Of a stretch of 64,000 bases of DNA, positions 27,227-35,545 are shown piece after piece. The DNA is from Bacteroidales bacterium (GTDB lineage: Bacteria > Bacteroidota > Bacteroidia > Bacteroidales > JAGOPY01), in contig JALNZD010000003.1 in assembly GCA_023229505.1 (NCBI GenBank), positions 110,176 through 174,175 of the forward strand, in the 5' to 3' direction. The position numbers and the translations under genes were made by a program. The notes under the pieces are model-generated. The model searched no databases. It had not been told where the DNA came from and saw nothing but the letters and a program-made list of their open reading frames with translations. The number at the start of each line of letters is the position of its first letter. The first letter of the stretch is position 1.

Positions 27227-27801
27227 GGTCGGTTTCCTCCTTTCTTTTGATAAGTTTGATAAGCCCGGTCAACTGCATCACAGAATGCCCTGGAGCTGAC
27301 AGTAGCAGCAGTTATGGCATCCACCTGGCCGCCGTCTTTTTTCACTTTCAGTTTGAATTTATCAGGCTTTTTCCCATTAAACTGGTCCTTAAATTTAGGC
27401 TCTTTCATCTTTGTACCCAAACCGGGTGTTTCATTCTGCTGAATGACAGAAATGTTTTGAATAGTGGAGTTCGGTAAAAACCCAACCATCAGCTGGATCT
27501 GTGTTGCCCCGTACCCAATATTGGAGTATGTACTTACGGCTGTTCCAACCAGCGTGTCTCCCTTATAAGCCAGGTTAATAACCAGGGAGTCTTTCCCATT
27601 TTCGGGCATGACTTTATAGAAAGTGAGGCTGTCAAATTCCGGCAGTACCTCTTTTATGGCACTCTCCTGTTTGGCTTTGACAGCCAGTGCAATCGGCTCC
27701 TTGGTAATATTGTAAATGCCGCCAAGGGCCAGTGAAGCGACCAAAGATATCACCAACAGGGAAAGTATCATATTTTTTAAAGAAGATTCTTTTATTGCCA
27801 T
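27223..27801 (-). CDS. rnfG: Rnf complex subunit G (FMN-bearing)
   Basis: The 192-residue protein has one N-terminal helix (about residues 10-30) and a periplasmic FMN-binding domain. The FMN attachment region is DAITAATVSSRAF, where the usual Gly of S/T-G-A-T is Ala; the phosphoester Thr is kept. ETPGLGTKMKEPKFKDQF is the conserved FMN-pocket segment. It lies 16 bp after rnfD and overlaps rnfE. Confidence 0.94.
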   Translation of the reverse strand: MAIKESSLKNMILSLLVISLVASLALGGIYNITKEPIALAVKAKQESAIKEVLPEFDSLTFYKVMPENGKDSLVINLAYKGDTLVGTAVSTYSNIGYGATQIQLMVGFLPNSTIQNISVIQQNETPGLGTKMKEPKFKDQFNGKKPDKFKLKVKKDGGQVDAITAATVSSRAFCDAVDRAYQTYQKKGGNRP

Positions 27802-27817
27802 GAGGAAAAAGATTTAA

Positions 27818-28816
27818 TTAATTCTTAACCAGGCCAAACCGCCTGGGTTTAAAACTCCTGTTGATAAGCGGTGTGAAGGCATTCATGATCAGAATGGCAA
27901 ATGAGACGCCTTCCGGGTACCCTCCCCAGAGCCGTATGATCATGGTCAGAATCCCGCAGCCGGCGCCAAAGATCAACATCCCTCTTGTATTGACTGGTGA
28001 AGAGACCATATCGGTTGCCATATAAAAAATACCGAGCATCATGCCACCGGTAATCAGGTGGAATAAAGGGTCCAGGTATCTTTCGGGGTTGATCAGCCAG
28101 AAAATACCGGCAAATACCACGACTGATAGAATATAAGAAACAGGAATATGCCAGGTAATGATCTTCTTATAAAACATGTAAAGCGCCCCGATCAGCAAAG
28201 CAATAGCAGATACTTCCCCAAGTGACCCTCCCTGGTTACCCAGTAATTCACGTGCATAGTCCGGAATCTGGGGTAACAACTCCGATACTGTCTTGCCTGC
28301 CCTCAGTCCTTCTTTTACGATACCCAAAGTAGTCGGGCCGGTAATGGCATCTGTTACGGCCGTACCGCCAAAGATCGCCTTTGGCACCGGCCAGGTGGTC
28401 ATATCCACCGGAAATGACATTAACAGGAAAACCCGCCCGACCAAAGCAGGGTTAAAGGGATTTTTACCCAGGCCTCCAAAGCTCATTTTCGCGATGGCAA
28501 TAGCAACGAATGCGCCAACAATGGTCATCCAGACGGGAAGGTTGCTGGGGACATTGAATGCAAGCAATACGCCTGTAACAAGAGCTGATCCGTCGTTAAT
28601 GGTCAAAATGCCTTTGAGCAGGTATTTCTGAATGACCCATTCAAAGAAAAGGCAGGCCAGTACCGACACCAGCATGACCTTAGCAGCGCCCAGGCCAAAA
28701 AAATAAAATGAAACCAGCATCGCCGGGATCATGGCGATAACAACACCGTACATGATTTTCGGCACCGACTGATCAGCGTGGATGTGAGGAGAACCTGAAA
28801 CTGTGAGTAAGCCCAT
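27818..28816 (-). CDS. rnfD: Rnf complex subunit D
   Basis: The 332-residue protein has about nine to ten membrane helices. FGGTAVTDAITGPTTLGIVK contains the likely covalent FMN Thr (TGPTT in place of the common SGAT). FGGLGKNPFNPALVGRVFLL and ATDMVSSPVNTRGMLIFGAG are conserved family segments. It belongs to the NqrB/RnfD family and supports ion translocation. It is 3 bp from rnfC. Confidence 0.95.
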   Translation of the reverse strand: MGLLTVSGSPHIHADQSVPKIMYGVVIAMIPAMLVSFYFFGLGAAKVMLVSVLACLFFEWVIQKYLLKGILTINDGSALVTGVLLAFNVPSNLPVWMTIVGAFVAIAIAKMSFGGLGKNPFNPALVGRVFLLMSFPVDMTTWPVPKAIFGGTAVTDAITGPTTLGIVKEGLRAGKTVSELLPQIPDYARELLGNQGGSLGEVSAIALLIGALYMFYKKIITWHIPVSYILSVVVFAGIFWLINPERYLDPLFHLITGGMMLGIFYMATDMVSSPVNTRGMLIFGAGCGILTMIIRLWGGYPEGVSFAILIMNAFTPLINRSFKPRRFGLVKN

Positions 28817-28819
28817 ATC

Positions 28820-30160
28820 TTATTTTTTTCCTCTGTTTCTGATATTTTGACCGACTTTATTTTTTCCGAGGCGGATATAATCGAGCAATGGACGTCCGGA
28901 AGGACAGGTATAGTGGCATGATCCACACTCCATACAATCCATGACCAAATTGGCTTCTGCCATATCCCACATGTTATTCTCCGAGTATTGGGCAAGCAGG
29001 ATCGGTTCGAGACCCATTGGGCACACCCTTACGCAACGACCGCAACGGATGCATGCCTTCATTTCAGTGCGGGAGGAATTTACTTCGGTAAATAGTAAAA
29101 GCCCTGATGTCCCTTTTACAACAGGAACTTCGAGCGAGTTCAGCGCTTTCCCCATCATGGGGCCTCCACTGACAACCTTTCCGGTAATTTCCAGGTCTGC
29201 CTGAACCCTTTCCAATAGCTCCTGAACCGGGGTACCTATCCTGACAAGGAAATTCGATGGTTTTTTTACTGTTTTACCAGTCACTGTGACAATGCGTTCG
29301 ATAAGCGGCTTATTCTTCTGAACCGCTTCATAAACGGCAAAAGCTGTTCCCACGTTATTGACCACACATCCGACTTCAATGGGTAATTTTCCTGACGGGA
29401 CTTCACGGCCCAGCAAGGCATTGATCAGTTGTTTTTCACCACCCTGAGGGTACCTGACCTTCAAGGCCTGAATGGAAATATTGGGATATTGTTTTGACAA
29501 TTCAGTCATATGCCGTATAGCCTCGGGTTTGTTGTTTTCGATTCCGATAATGGCTTTTTCTACGCCAAGGCCTTTCATCAGTATCATGGTGCCGATCAGC
29601 ACTTCTTCTCCTTTTTCCAGCATCAGGCGGTGGTCGGCCGTAAGATAAGGCTCGCACTCAACCCCGTTTATTATCAGGAACTCGGCCTTTTTACCATCCG
29701 GGACCATCAATTTGACATGAGAAGGAAAAGTTGCCCCCCCCATGCCAACAATGCCCATATCATGGATCTTTTTAATGATCTCCTCACGCGCAAGGGTAAG
29801 TTCTTTCCTGATCCCGGGGCTGCGATCTATTGAAAGTTCCCATTCATCTCCCTCCACTTTAATCACCACAGCCTTTCTTCTAAAACCGGTTTGATCGATC
29901 ATGTCATCGATCTTAAGTACTTTTCCGGATACAGATGAATGAACATTGGATGAAATGAAAGCTTCGCCTTTAGCGATCAGCTGACCGACTTTCACGGTAT
30001 CTCCCTTATTAACCATCGGAATACCGGGCGCTCCCAGGTTCTGGTTAACAGGTATGCTAACCTGCCTGGGTAATGGGAAAACTTCAATGGAGCTTTCCTC
30101 TGATAGTTTATTTTCGGTTGGATGAACACCTCCTGAACGGAAAGTTTTCAATGCACACAT
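28820..30160 (-). CDS. rnfC: Rnf complex subunit C (NADH/FMN and two [4Fe-4S] clusters)
   Basis: The 446-residue soluble subunit has a biotin-like N-terminal fold (GGVHPTENKLSEESSIEVFP), the NAD/FMN-binding Rossmann region (GMGGATFPSHVKL, NGVECEPYLTADHRLM), a soluble-ligand-binding beta-grasp, and two ferredoxin motifs (CIRCGRCVRVCPMGL and CMECGSCHYTCPSGRPLLDY). It binds NAD(H) on the cytosolic side of the complex. Its start overlaps the end of rnfB by 13 bp. Confidence 0.96.
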   Translation of the reverse strand: MCALKTFRSGGVHPTENKLSEESSIEVFPLPRQVSIPVNQNLGAPGIPMVNKGDTVKVGQLIAKGEAFISSNVHSSVSGKVLKIDDMIDQTGFRRKAVVIKVEGDEWELSIDRSPGIRKELTLAREEIIKKIHDMGIVGMGGATFPSHVKLMVPDGKKAEFLIINGVECEPYLTADHRLMLEKGEEVLIGTMILMKGLGVEKAIIGIENNKPEAIRHMTELSKQYPNISIQALKVRYPQGGEKQLINALLGREVPSGKLPIEVGCVVNNVGTAFAVYEAVQKNKPLIERIVTVTGKTVKKPSNFLVRIGTPVQELLERVQADLEITGKVVSGGPMMGKALNSLEVPVVKGTSGLLLFTEVNSSRTEMKACIRCGRCVRVCPMGLEPILLAQYSENNMWDMAEANLVMDCMECGSCHYTCPSGRPLLDYIRLGKNKVGQNIRNRGKK

Positions 30161-31032
30161 CCTGTTTTTTTGTTTGATAATTCTTCTGCTTCCTTCTCTT
30201 TACGGGAAGGGAAATTGATCTCATGGATAGCTTCTGTCGGACAAACAGGGGTGCATTTCCTGCAAAGTTTGCACTTATCGAAATCGATATAAGCCAGGTT
30301 TTCTATTAGCGTGATGGCCTCGAAAGGACAAACTTCAACACATTTTCCACATCCGATACACGCAACCGAGCAATTCTTCCTTGCTGGTCCTCCTTTTTCC
30401 TCATTAACACAACAAACATAGATCCGGCGGTCTTTTTTGCCTTTGGTCCTTAATTCGATAATGCCACGGGGGCAAGCTTTTACGCAGGCCCCGCAGGCGA
30501 TGCAGTTTTCTTTGACCACCGGTAAACCGGTTTCAGGTTCCATGAAAATAGCATCAAAATTGCAGGAAACCACGCAATCGCCAAGCCCCAGGCAACCGTA
30601 CGCACAACCACTGGTCCCCGCATACAAATTATGCGCAAAAGCGCAGGTGGCTGGCCCATCATACTTAACTTTGGCCGGCGCATGCCCGAATGATCCGTTG
30701 CAGCGCACTACCGCAATGAGTGGTTCTGCTTCGGAAGCCACCAATCCAAGAATGGCTGCCACCTTTTTCATCACATCCGATCCTCCGACCGGGCAATTCA
30801 ATCCCTCAATCGACTTTTCATCTTCAGCTTTTTTAACTAATGCTTCTGCAAAATTCCGGCAGCCTGCAAAGCCACATCCCCCGCAATTGGCAGCCGGAAG
30901 CGATTCTTCCACAATTCCAATCCTGGGATCTTCTATGACTTTGAATTTCTGGGCGACGAAATATAGCACAACCGCGGATACTAAACCAATCGCACTGAGT
31001 GATACAACGCCAAGAATCAATATACTGTCCAC
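30148..31032 (-). CDS. rnfB: Rnf complex subunit B (ferredoxin-like electron entry subunit)
   Basis: The 294-residue protein has one N-terminal helix (about residues 4-27), a four-Cys cluster motif (NCGGCGFAGCRNFAEALV ... NCPVG), and several [4Fe-4S] motifs, including CIACGACVKACPRGIIEL, CIGCGKCVEVCPFEAITL and CKLCRKCTPVCPTEAIHE. It accepts electrons from ferredoxin. It is the first gene of the Rnf block rnfB-C-D-G-E-A. In other Bacteroidetes rseC normally sits just upstream; here a 2.4-kb secreted-protein gene intervenes. Confidence 0.96.
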   Translation of the reverse strand: MDSILILGVVSLSAIGLVSAVVLYFVAQKFKVIEDPRIGIVEESLPAANCGGCGFAGCRNFAEALVKKAEDEKSIEGLNCPVGGSDVMKKVAAILGLVASEAEPLIAVVRCNGSFGHAPAKVKYDGPATCAFAHNLYAGTSGCAYGCLGLGDCVVSCNFDAIFMEPETGLPVVKENCIACGACVKACPRGIIELRTKGKKDRRIYVCCVNEEKGGPARKNCSVACIGCGKCVEVCPFEAITLIENLAYIDFDKCKLCRKCTPVCPTEAIHEINFPSRKEKEAEELSNKKTGCVH

Positions 31033-31184
31033 CTTAGTCTACTGTTTAAAAATTTACGCCTTAAAACCTGAATATTTCGGTTTTAGAAGGGTGGAGTAAA
31101 ATTAAAAACAATTGTGAAAATAGTAACAATGGGAATGTAATTTAGGATTTTAAGTAAAGCATTGAACTAGTGTAACTTATGATG

Positions 31185-31225
31185 AAAAAAAAAGAAGCTT
31201 CTAATACCAGGGTATTGAAGCTTCT
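31185..31225 (-). terminator. Intrinsic terminator downstream of the T9SS protein gene 31342-33711
   Basis: AGAAGCTTC (31193-31201) pairs with GAAGCTTCT (31217-31225), and AATACC pairs with GGTATT around a 2-nt loop, with one bulged T. On the minus strand the stem is followed by eight T (31185-31192). This would insulate the Rnf operon from the secreted-protein gene. The remaining part of the 309-bp gap (31033-31341) shows A+T-rich sequence and no gene. Confidence 0.85.
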
Positions 31226-31341
31226 GAAAATCATAGGTTTCTGTAAAATTTAGAAACCTTCTAAATTGCTAGTTTTTAAGCTATTTGTAAGGTATATAAA
31301 GAACCTTGATTCAACTGATGATCGCAAGCCAAAAATAAAGC

Positions 31342-33711
31342 TCACTGCAGGACGACTTTTTGCGTGACCTGCTCCTTCATATTGCTGACTTTAAGGTAAT
31401 AAATACCCTTGGGGAACCGGGATATATTCATGGAGTTGGAATATTGCCCGTCAGTTATAGGGAGTTTCATGGTAAAGACCACAATACCCTGAGTATTGGT
31501 CATGGTCAGCATGGTTTCCTGGTTTTTTTCAATCCCCCTGATCTGGAAATTCAGTTGTGAATAGGCAGGATTTGGGACTACTTTAATGGAAAACTGGCTT
31601 TCCGTTCCTTCTCTGATGCCTGTGCACTGATCGATTGTAATCTTCACCTTATCAGTATGAGAGCTTTCACAAGGAAGTGAATCGTATGCTGTCAGCCTCA
31701 GCCATACAAATCCTTTAGAAATGTCCTCTGTCCCGGGCGTGTATAAAGGATTAAATATCTTTACATCATCGAAAGTACCGTCCCCATCAGATTTCCAGAG
31801 GATCGAATCCTGGTATTCCGCTGACCCTGAAAGCATAATTGTCTCATCAGCGCAGATCGTAGAATCAGGTCCCGCATTCGCTTTTGCTATCTTAGCTAAA
31901 GAAACATTGACAGTGTCAGAGTCTTCTTGTCCGGGCAAATATCCCGTTCCGACCATCCACAGGGTCATCCCTCCGTTTACAACGTCCCCCTGACCTCTGA
32001 GATAAACAGCCTGTATTTTTGATGGATCAACAAAGAACCCATCTCCTGATGAGTACCATTGGACAGATTGCTGATAAAAAGACTGGGCATCAGCCTGGAA
32101 TGGCTCAGTTTCACAGATAATGGTATCGTTTCCGGCATCGACTTCAGGCGGTAAAATAGGGCCGAAATTGAACGAGGCAATCCGGGTCTTCCACCCGCTT
32201 TTGTAATATTCATTCGTAAACCAGAAGGTGGAATCATCAGTCGGGTCGACTGAAAGGCAGGAATAATCGCCCCAACGATCCATGCCGCTTTGAGAACTTG
32301 TTCCGCCAATGATCTGTATTTCTTCAAGGTTCATTTCGCCCGGTGTCGCATCAGCACGTCTTCCTACATAACGGATTGACGGATAAGTTGATGCGCTGGA
32401 AATACTGAATCCAAGACCGATATCTCCGTTACCGTTCATTGCAATACTTCCCATCCATCGGTATTCACCATCATCAGGGGCATAAGTGCCTTGTTGATAT
32501 ATATACCAGTCGCCGGTCTCTTTACGTAATTCATACCACCTGACACCTGTCCGGCCGGCGCCTGCATTGACAGTATGGTTAGCCACCAAAGTCTGGTAAG
32601 TGCCGAAATTACGGTATTGCAGTCTGAACATGATCATCATGCCAAGGTCATCAAGCCTGGTGCCGGTGCCAGGTTGCGGCACTCCATTGAGATTTGGGTT
32701 AAAAGAAGCCGTAGTGAGGTCGCTGACCATCGTGAAAGCAGAACCTGATGGTGAATCCCAGTTAACATCAAATTCATATACTTCAAAATTCTGTGAGGAA
32801 AATGTCCTTAAGTGAGCAAAATAACAAGGGGAACCGACAGGAGGTGGCGTCCCGTCAAAATCTGCCGGCAGCATACTGAAAGTTCCGGAAGGCTGGTTAA
32901 AATAAACCATTTGGGCATCCGGGCTGCCAGCAAGCATCGAATCACGCTCGAAAGCCGCCACACCCACACGGGTATAACTGCCGAACATATTAAATGTCGC
33001 GTAATAAGCATCCGGCCACACTGATAATTTTGGATAATCATTGAAAGCCGGCATCTGAAAAGCATACCGGTTATAAGATCCCAAGGGGTCAGACGTTGAT
33101 GAGACGGCTACCAGTTGCCAATAAGTTCCATTAGACGTATTTACAGCAAATTGCGAAGCAATCCACCGGTCAGCTAATTCATCATATAAAACAACCGGGT
33201 CACCGTCGTTTGTACCTGTCCAGGGTCCGATGAACCCGTCCCATAATGTGCTGTTATCGACTGGGCCATAAAGTAAATTTCCCTGCTTATCCCAGATGGC
33301 AAAAGCAAGGTTTATCATTTGAAAATAATGATCAGGACCCACATCGCCTTCAGTATCAGGTGGAGCACAACTGCAGAGATTTCCAACGCCTTCAAAATTA
33401 AGTACCGGTCCTGCAATTTCCCTCGAGGCAGGATATGATTGCTGCAGTACCGGATCAACAAAATCTTCCGGGATGTTTGCTTCCATGTTTTTGTATTCAT
33501 CTTCCATGGATTTATTCTGGATGATATTATCTTTCCAGGAACGGTCACGCTCTCCCGGGAGGACAATAGGCATATCCCTCAGCGGTGGGGTAACATCAAA
33601 ATAAACTGCTTTTGAGACGATCGGGACATTTTGCTCCTGGCTATCCTGTCCCTGGATGAATCCTGCCATCAGCATGGCAAGCATGAAAATAAAATAGTGA
33701 TAAAATTTCAT
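31342..33711 (-). CDS. T9SS-secreted protein with Ig/PKD-like modules
   Basis: The ATG at 33711 gives a 789-residue protein with a clean signal peptide (MKFYHYFIFMLAMLMAGFIQ); an in-frame ATG 87 bp upstream would add 29 residues that look intergenic. The large N-terminal body (about 60-550) is beta-rich (LNFEGVGNLCSCAPPDTEGD, GDPVVLYDELADRWIASQFA, MDRWGDYSCLSVDPTDDSTF), like a secreted propeller-type domain seen in this phylum. Two Ig/PKD-like modules follow (PPEVDAGNDTIICETEPFQA; KANAGPDSTICADETIMLSG), then a T9SS sorting domain (VPNPAYSQLNFQIR ... FPKGIYYLKVSNMKEQVTQK). Activity is unknown. It lies between rseC and rnfB, an unusual place, and has its own terminator. Confidence 0.85.
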   Translation of the reverse strand: MKFYHYFIFMLAMLMAGFIQGQDSQEQNVPIVSKAVYFDVTPPLRDMPIVLPGERDRSWKDNIIQNKSMEDEYKNMEANIPEDFVDPVLQQSYPASREIAGPVLNFEGVGNLCSCAPPDTEGDVGPDHYFQMINLAFAIWDKQGNLLYGPVDNSTLWDGFIGPWTGTNDGDPVVLYDELADRWIASQFAVNTSNGTYWQLVAVSSTSDPLGSYNRYAFQMPAFNDYPKLSVWPDAYYATFNMFGSYTRVGVAAFERDSMLAGSPDAQMVYFNQPSGTFSMLPADFDGTPPPVGSPCYFAHLRTFSSQNFEVYEFDVNWDSPSGSAFTMVSDLTTASFNPNLNGVPQPGTGTRLDDLGMMIMFRLQYRNFGTYQTLVANHTVNAGAGRTGVRWYELRKETGDWYIYQQGTYAPDDGEYRWMGSIAMNGNGDIGLGFSISSASTYPSIRYVGRRADATPGEMNLEEIQIIGGTSSQSGMDRWGDYSCLSVDPTDDSTFWFTNEYYKSGWKTRIASFNFGPILPPEVDAGNDTIICETEPFQADAQSFYQQSVQWYSSGDGFFVDPSKIQAVYLRGQGDVVNGGMTLWMVGTGYLPGQEDSDTVNVSLAKIAKANAGPDSTICADETIMLSGSAEYQDSILWKSDGDGTFDDVKIFNPLYTPGTEDISKGFVWLRLTAYDSLPCESSHTDKVKITIDQCTGIREGTESQFSIKVVPNPAYSQLNFQIRGIEKNQETMLTMTNTQGIVVFTMKLPITDGQYSNSMNISRFPKGIYYLKVSNMKEQVTQKVVLQ

Positions 33712-33743
33712 AGTTTTTCTTTTTGATTTTAGATATGGGAGTG

Positions 33744-33771
33744 TGAAAAATGAATAATGAATAATTATTAA
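33744..33771. repeat. Heptanucleotide array of 4 units, rseC/T9SS gene intergenic gap
   Basis: TGAAAAA, TGAATAA, TGAATAA, TTATTAA run in register at 7 bp in the 88-bp gap upstream of the secreted-protein gene. It resembles the A+T-rich heptamer arrays in nadC and after gpsA. The units are degenerate and A+T-rich, so chance is harder to exclude here. Confidence 0.5.
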
Positions 33772-33799
33772 TAACAACCGAAAACCCCTGTTGTTCAAT

Positions 33800-34213
33800 T
33801 CATTCGATCCGAAACCTGAATTCTTTTCTTAACTGCTTTCTGAACAAATATAATGTAAGATAATAGGGTACAAGCATTAAAAGGGAAAGCAAAGCCGCCA
33901 GTCCTTCATGTTTGAGGACGGACAGAAAAAGAATGATGGATCCCACTAATACAACTAATGGCAGTACATAGCCCATTAATACGGCCTTCTGCCCCAAAGA
34001 TTCTTCCATTCTGACCATTACCTGTTCCCCTGGCTTCCGGTTTCCTGAAGGGTCAATATCTGCTTCGATGATTTTTTCCTCAACATCGGCAATGGTGCAC
34101 GCTCCTTTCGCATGACATGAATTGCAGGCAGAATGTGAAAGTATCCTGACAAAAATTTTATCTCCGGTAATGCTTTCGATAATTCCGGGATGAATAATGG
34201 TGGCTGAAGCCAT
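33800..34213 (-). CDS. rseC: RseC/SoxR-reducing-system family protein
   Basis: The 137-residue protein has an N-terminal Cys-rich domain (SACNSCHAKGACTIADVEEK) followed by two membrane helices (AVLMGYVLPLVVLVGSIILF and LAALLSLLMLVPYYLTLYLF). RseC proteins are linked to SoxR reduction together with the Rnf/Rsx complex, and in Bacteroidetes usually lead the rnf operon. Here it is on the same strand but separated from rnfB by the gene at 31342-33711. Confidence 0.9.
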   Translation of the reverse strand: MASATIIHPGIIESITGDKIFVRILSHSACNSCHAKGACTIADVEEKIIEADIDPSGNRKPGEQVMVRMEESLGQKAVLMGYVLPLVVLVGSIILFLSVLKHEGLAALLSLLMLVPYYLTLYLFRKQLRKEFRFRIE

Positions 34214-34237
34214 GAGAAGTTTGCTGATTTCCGGTCA

Positions 34238-34245
34238 CAAAGATA
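34238..34245 (-). promoter_or_regulatory. Putative -7 box (TATCTTTG) for rseC
   Basis: The minus strand reads TATCTTTG, matching TAnnTTTG, and ends 25 nt before the rseC ATG. No TTTG lies at the 19-nt spacing. Confidence 0.45.
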
Positions 34246-34315
34246 GCAGAAAATCAATCGCCCCCGACAGAACCGTATGTCAGTCATAAATAAACTATTA
34301 ATCTGAATAAATGAT

Positions 34316-35020
34316 TCATGGAGTAGAAACCGACACAGGCAGAACCTTTCCGTTGAACCATTGGTGACCACGGAGGGAGAATTCAGTGATAAAAGCAGCC
34401 ATCTCTCCGGCGGAGAGAGGCGCTTTATAGCCGGGAAAAGCTTGCTCCAGCATCTCTGTTTGTGCTGATCCCAAAGCAAGGCAGTTAACTTTTATCTGCC
34501 TGCCTTTGAACTCTTCAGCCAGGCATTCAGTCAATATAGCCAAAGCGCCTTTGCTGGCGCTATAAAGCGACAAACCAGGGAATTTCGCACTCCCCTGGAA
34601 GCCTCCCATACTGCCAATATTGACAATATGGGCGTTTTTGGAGAAATGAGGAAGCAGGTGCCTGGTCAGATTGAATACGCTCTTTACATTTGCATGGAAC
34701 ATCAGGTCAAAATCGCTTTCTTCCATATTCTCAAAAGGCTTATGGAGCAATAATCCGGCATTATTGACCAGGATATCAACGTTATTCATTATTCTCAGAA
34801 TTTCCGGCACTAATATTGCCGGATAATTACCTTGCAATAAGTCAAATGGAAAGATATGTACATTATCAATACCGCTTATATTCCTGCATGTTTGTTTCAA
34901 TTTCTCCAGTCCCCCTTTTCCGCGGGCTATTGCAAAGACATTGTTTTGCCGGTCCTGTGCGAAATTCTTAACGGTTTCAAAACCGATTCCACGGCTTGCG
35001 CCTGTTACAATGATATTCAT
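34316..35020 (-). CDS. Short-chain dehydrogenase/reductase (classical SDR)
   Basis: The ATG at 35020 (MNIIVTGASRGIGFETVKNF) gives 234 residues; an upstream in-frame start would add 16 residues with no Rossmann content. Motifs: TGASRGIG cofactor loop, VNNAGLLLHKPFE, the catalytic Ser in NIGSMGGFQGSAKF and YSASKGALAILTECLAEE with the Tyr-Lys pair. It is an NAD(P)-dependent oxidoreductase of unknown substrate. It is divergent from the DUF4783 gene. Confidence 0.9.
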   Translation of the reverse strand: MNIIVTGASRGIGFETVKNFAQDRQNNVFAIARGKGGLEKLKQTCRNISGIDNVHIFPFDLLQGNYPAILVPEILRIMNNVDILVNNAGLLLHKPFENMEESDFDLMFHANVKSVFNLTRHLLPHFSKNAHIVNIGSMGGFQGSAKFPGLSLYSASKGALAILTECLAEEFKGRQIKVNCLALGSAQTEMLEQAFPGYKAPLSAGEMAAFITEFSLRGHQWFNGKVLPVSVSTP

Positions 35021-35043
35021 GGTGCAATTTTTGCAATTAAAAA

Positions 35044-35051
35044 CAAATTTA
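35044..35051 (-). promoter_or_regulatory. Putative -7 box (TAAATTTG) for the SDR gene
   Basis: The minus strand reads TAAATTTG 24 nt before the SDR ATG, a match to TAnnTTTG. It shares the 113-bp divergent gap with an opposite-facing identical -7 box at 35110-35117. Confidence 0.45.
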
Positions 35052-35109
35052 GCAATTTGCAGGGACAACCCGGGCTTTCCTATATTTATTACGACATGGA
35101 TTTATTTGA

Positions 35110-35117
35110 TAAATTTG
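35110..35117 (+). promoter_or_regulatory. Putative -7 box (TAAATTTG) for DUF4783-nadC
   Basis: TAAATTTG lies 17 nt upstream of the ATG at 35134. No TTTG is at the 19-nt spacing (TTTA occurs at 21 nt). Confidence 0.45.
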
Positions 35118-35133
35118 CAATAAACTTCAAGGT

Positions 35134-35532
35134 ATGAAAGAAGTCATTCTCCTGATGATGTTCACCATTCTTGCAACATGGGTAAAGGTAGAGGCACAGG
35201 ATGACCCCTTCGATCCTATCTTTAAAGCTATGCAGGGATCAGATGCCAGAAGTTTGTCAGCTTCATTCAACGTAACTGTCGAGTTGCTCCTTCCGGACAA
35301 TGAAAATACTTACAGTGCAGCACAGGGTGAAATGATTATGAAAGATTTCTTTAAAAAATATCCGCCTGATTCTTTTACAGTAATTCAAAAGGGTACAATT
35401 GATCCCATATCCAGGTTTGCAATTGGTAACTATGTTACCGGCAACAGGCAATACCAGGTATATATCAATCTGCGCAAGGAAAAAGACCGCTTCCTGATTC
35501 AAAAGATCAAGTTTGAAGAGAAAAAAAAGTAA
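35134..35532 (+). CDS. DUF4783 family, small secreted/periplasmic protein
   Basis: The 132-residue protein has a signal peptide (about residues 1-21, ending KVEAQ) and a small cystatin/SnoaL-like alpha-beta fold (FKAMQGSDARSLSASFNVTV, ARFAIG-like SRFAIGNYVTGNRQYQVYIN). It matches the DUF4783 family of Bacteroidetes, commonly next to nadC. The function is unknown. The start of nadC follows after 13 bp. Confidence 0.8.
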   Translation: MKEVILLMMFTILATWVKVEAQDDPFDPIFKAMQGSDARSLSASFNVTVELLLPDNENTYSAAQGEMIMKDFFKKYPPDSFTVIQKGTIDPISRFAIGNYVTGNRQYQVYINLRKEKDRFLIQKIKFEEKKK

Positions 35533-35545
35533 CCGGACCCTCCGC

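Noticed and set aside
30437..31099. 220-codon plus-strand frame opposite rnfB
   Set aside because: It is the complement of the rnfB Cys-rich sequence and has no start region or motifs of its own.
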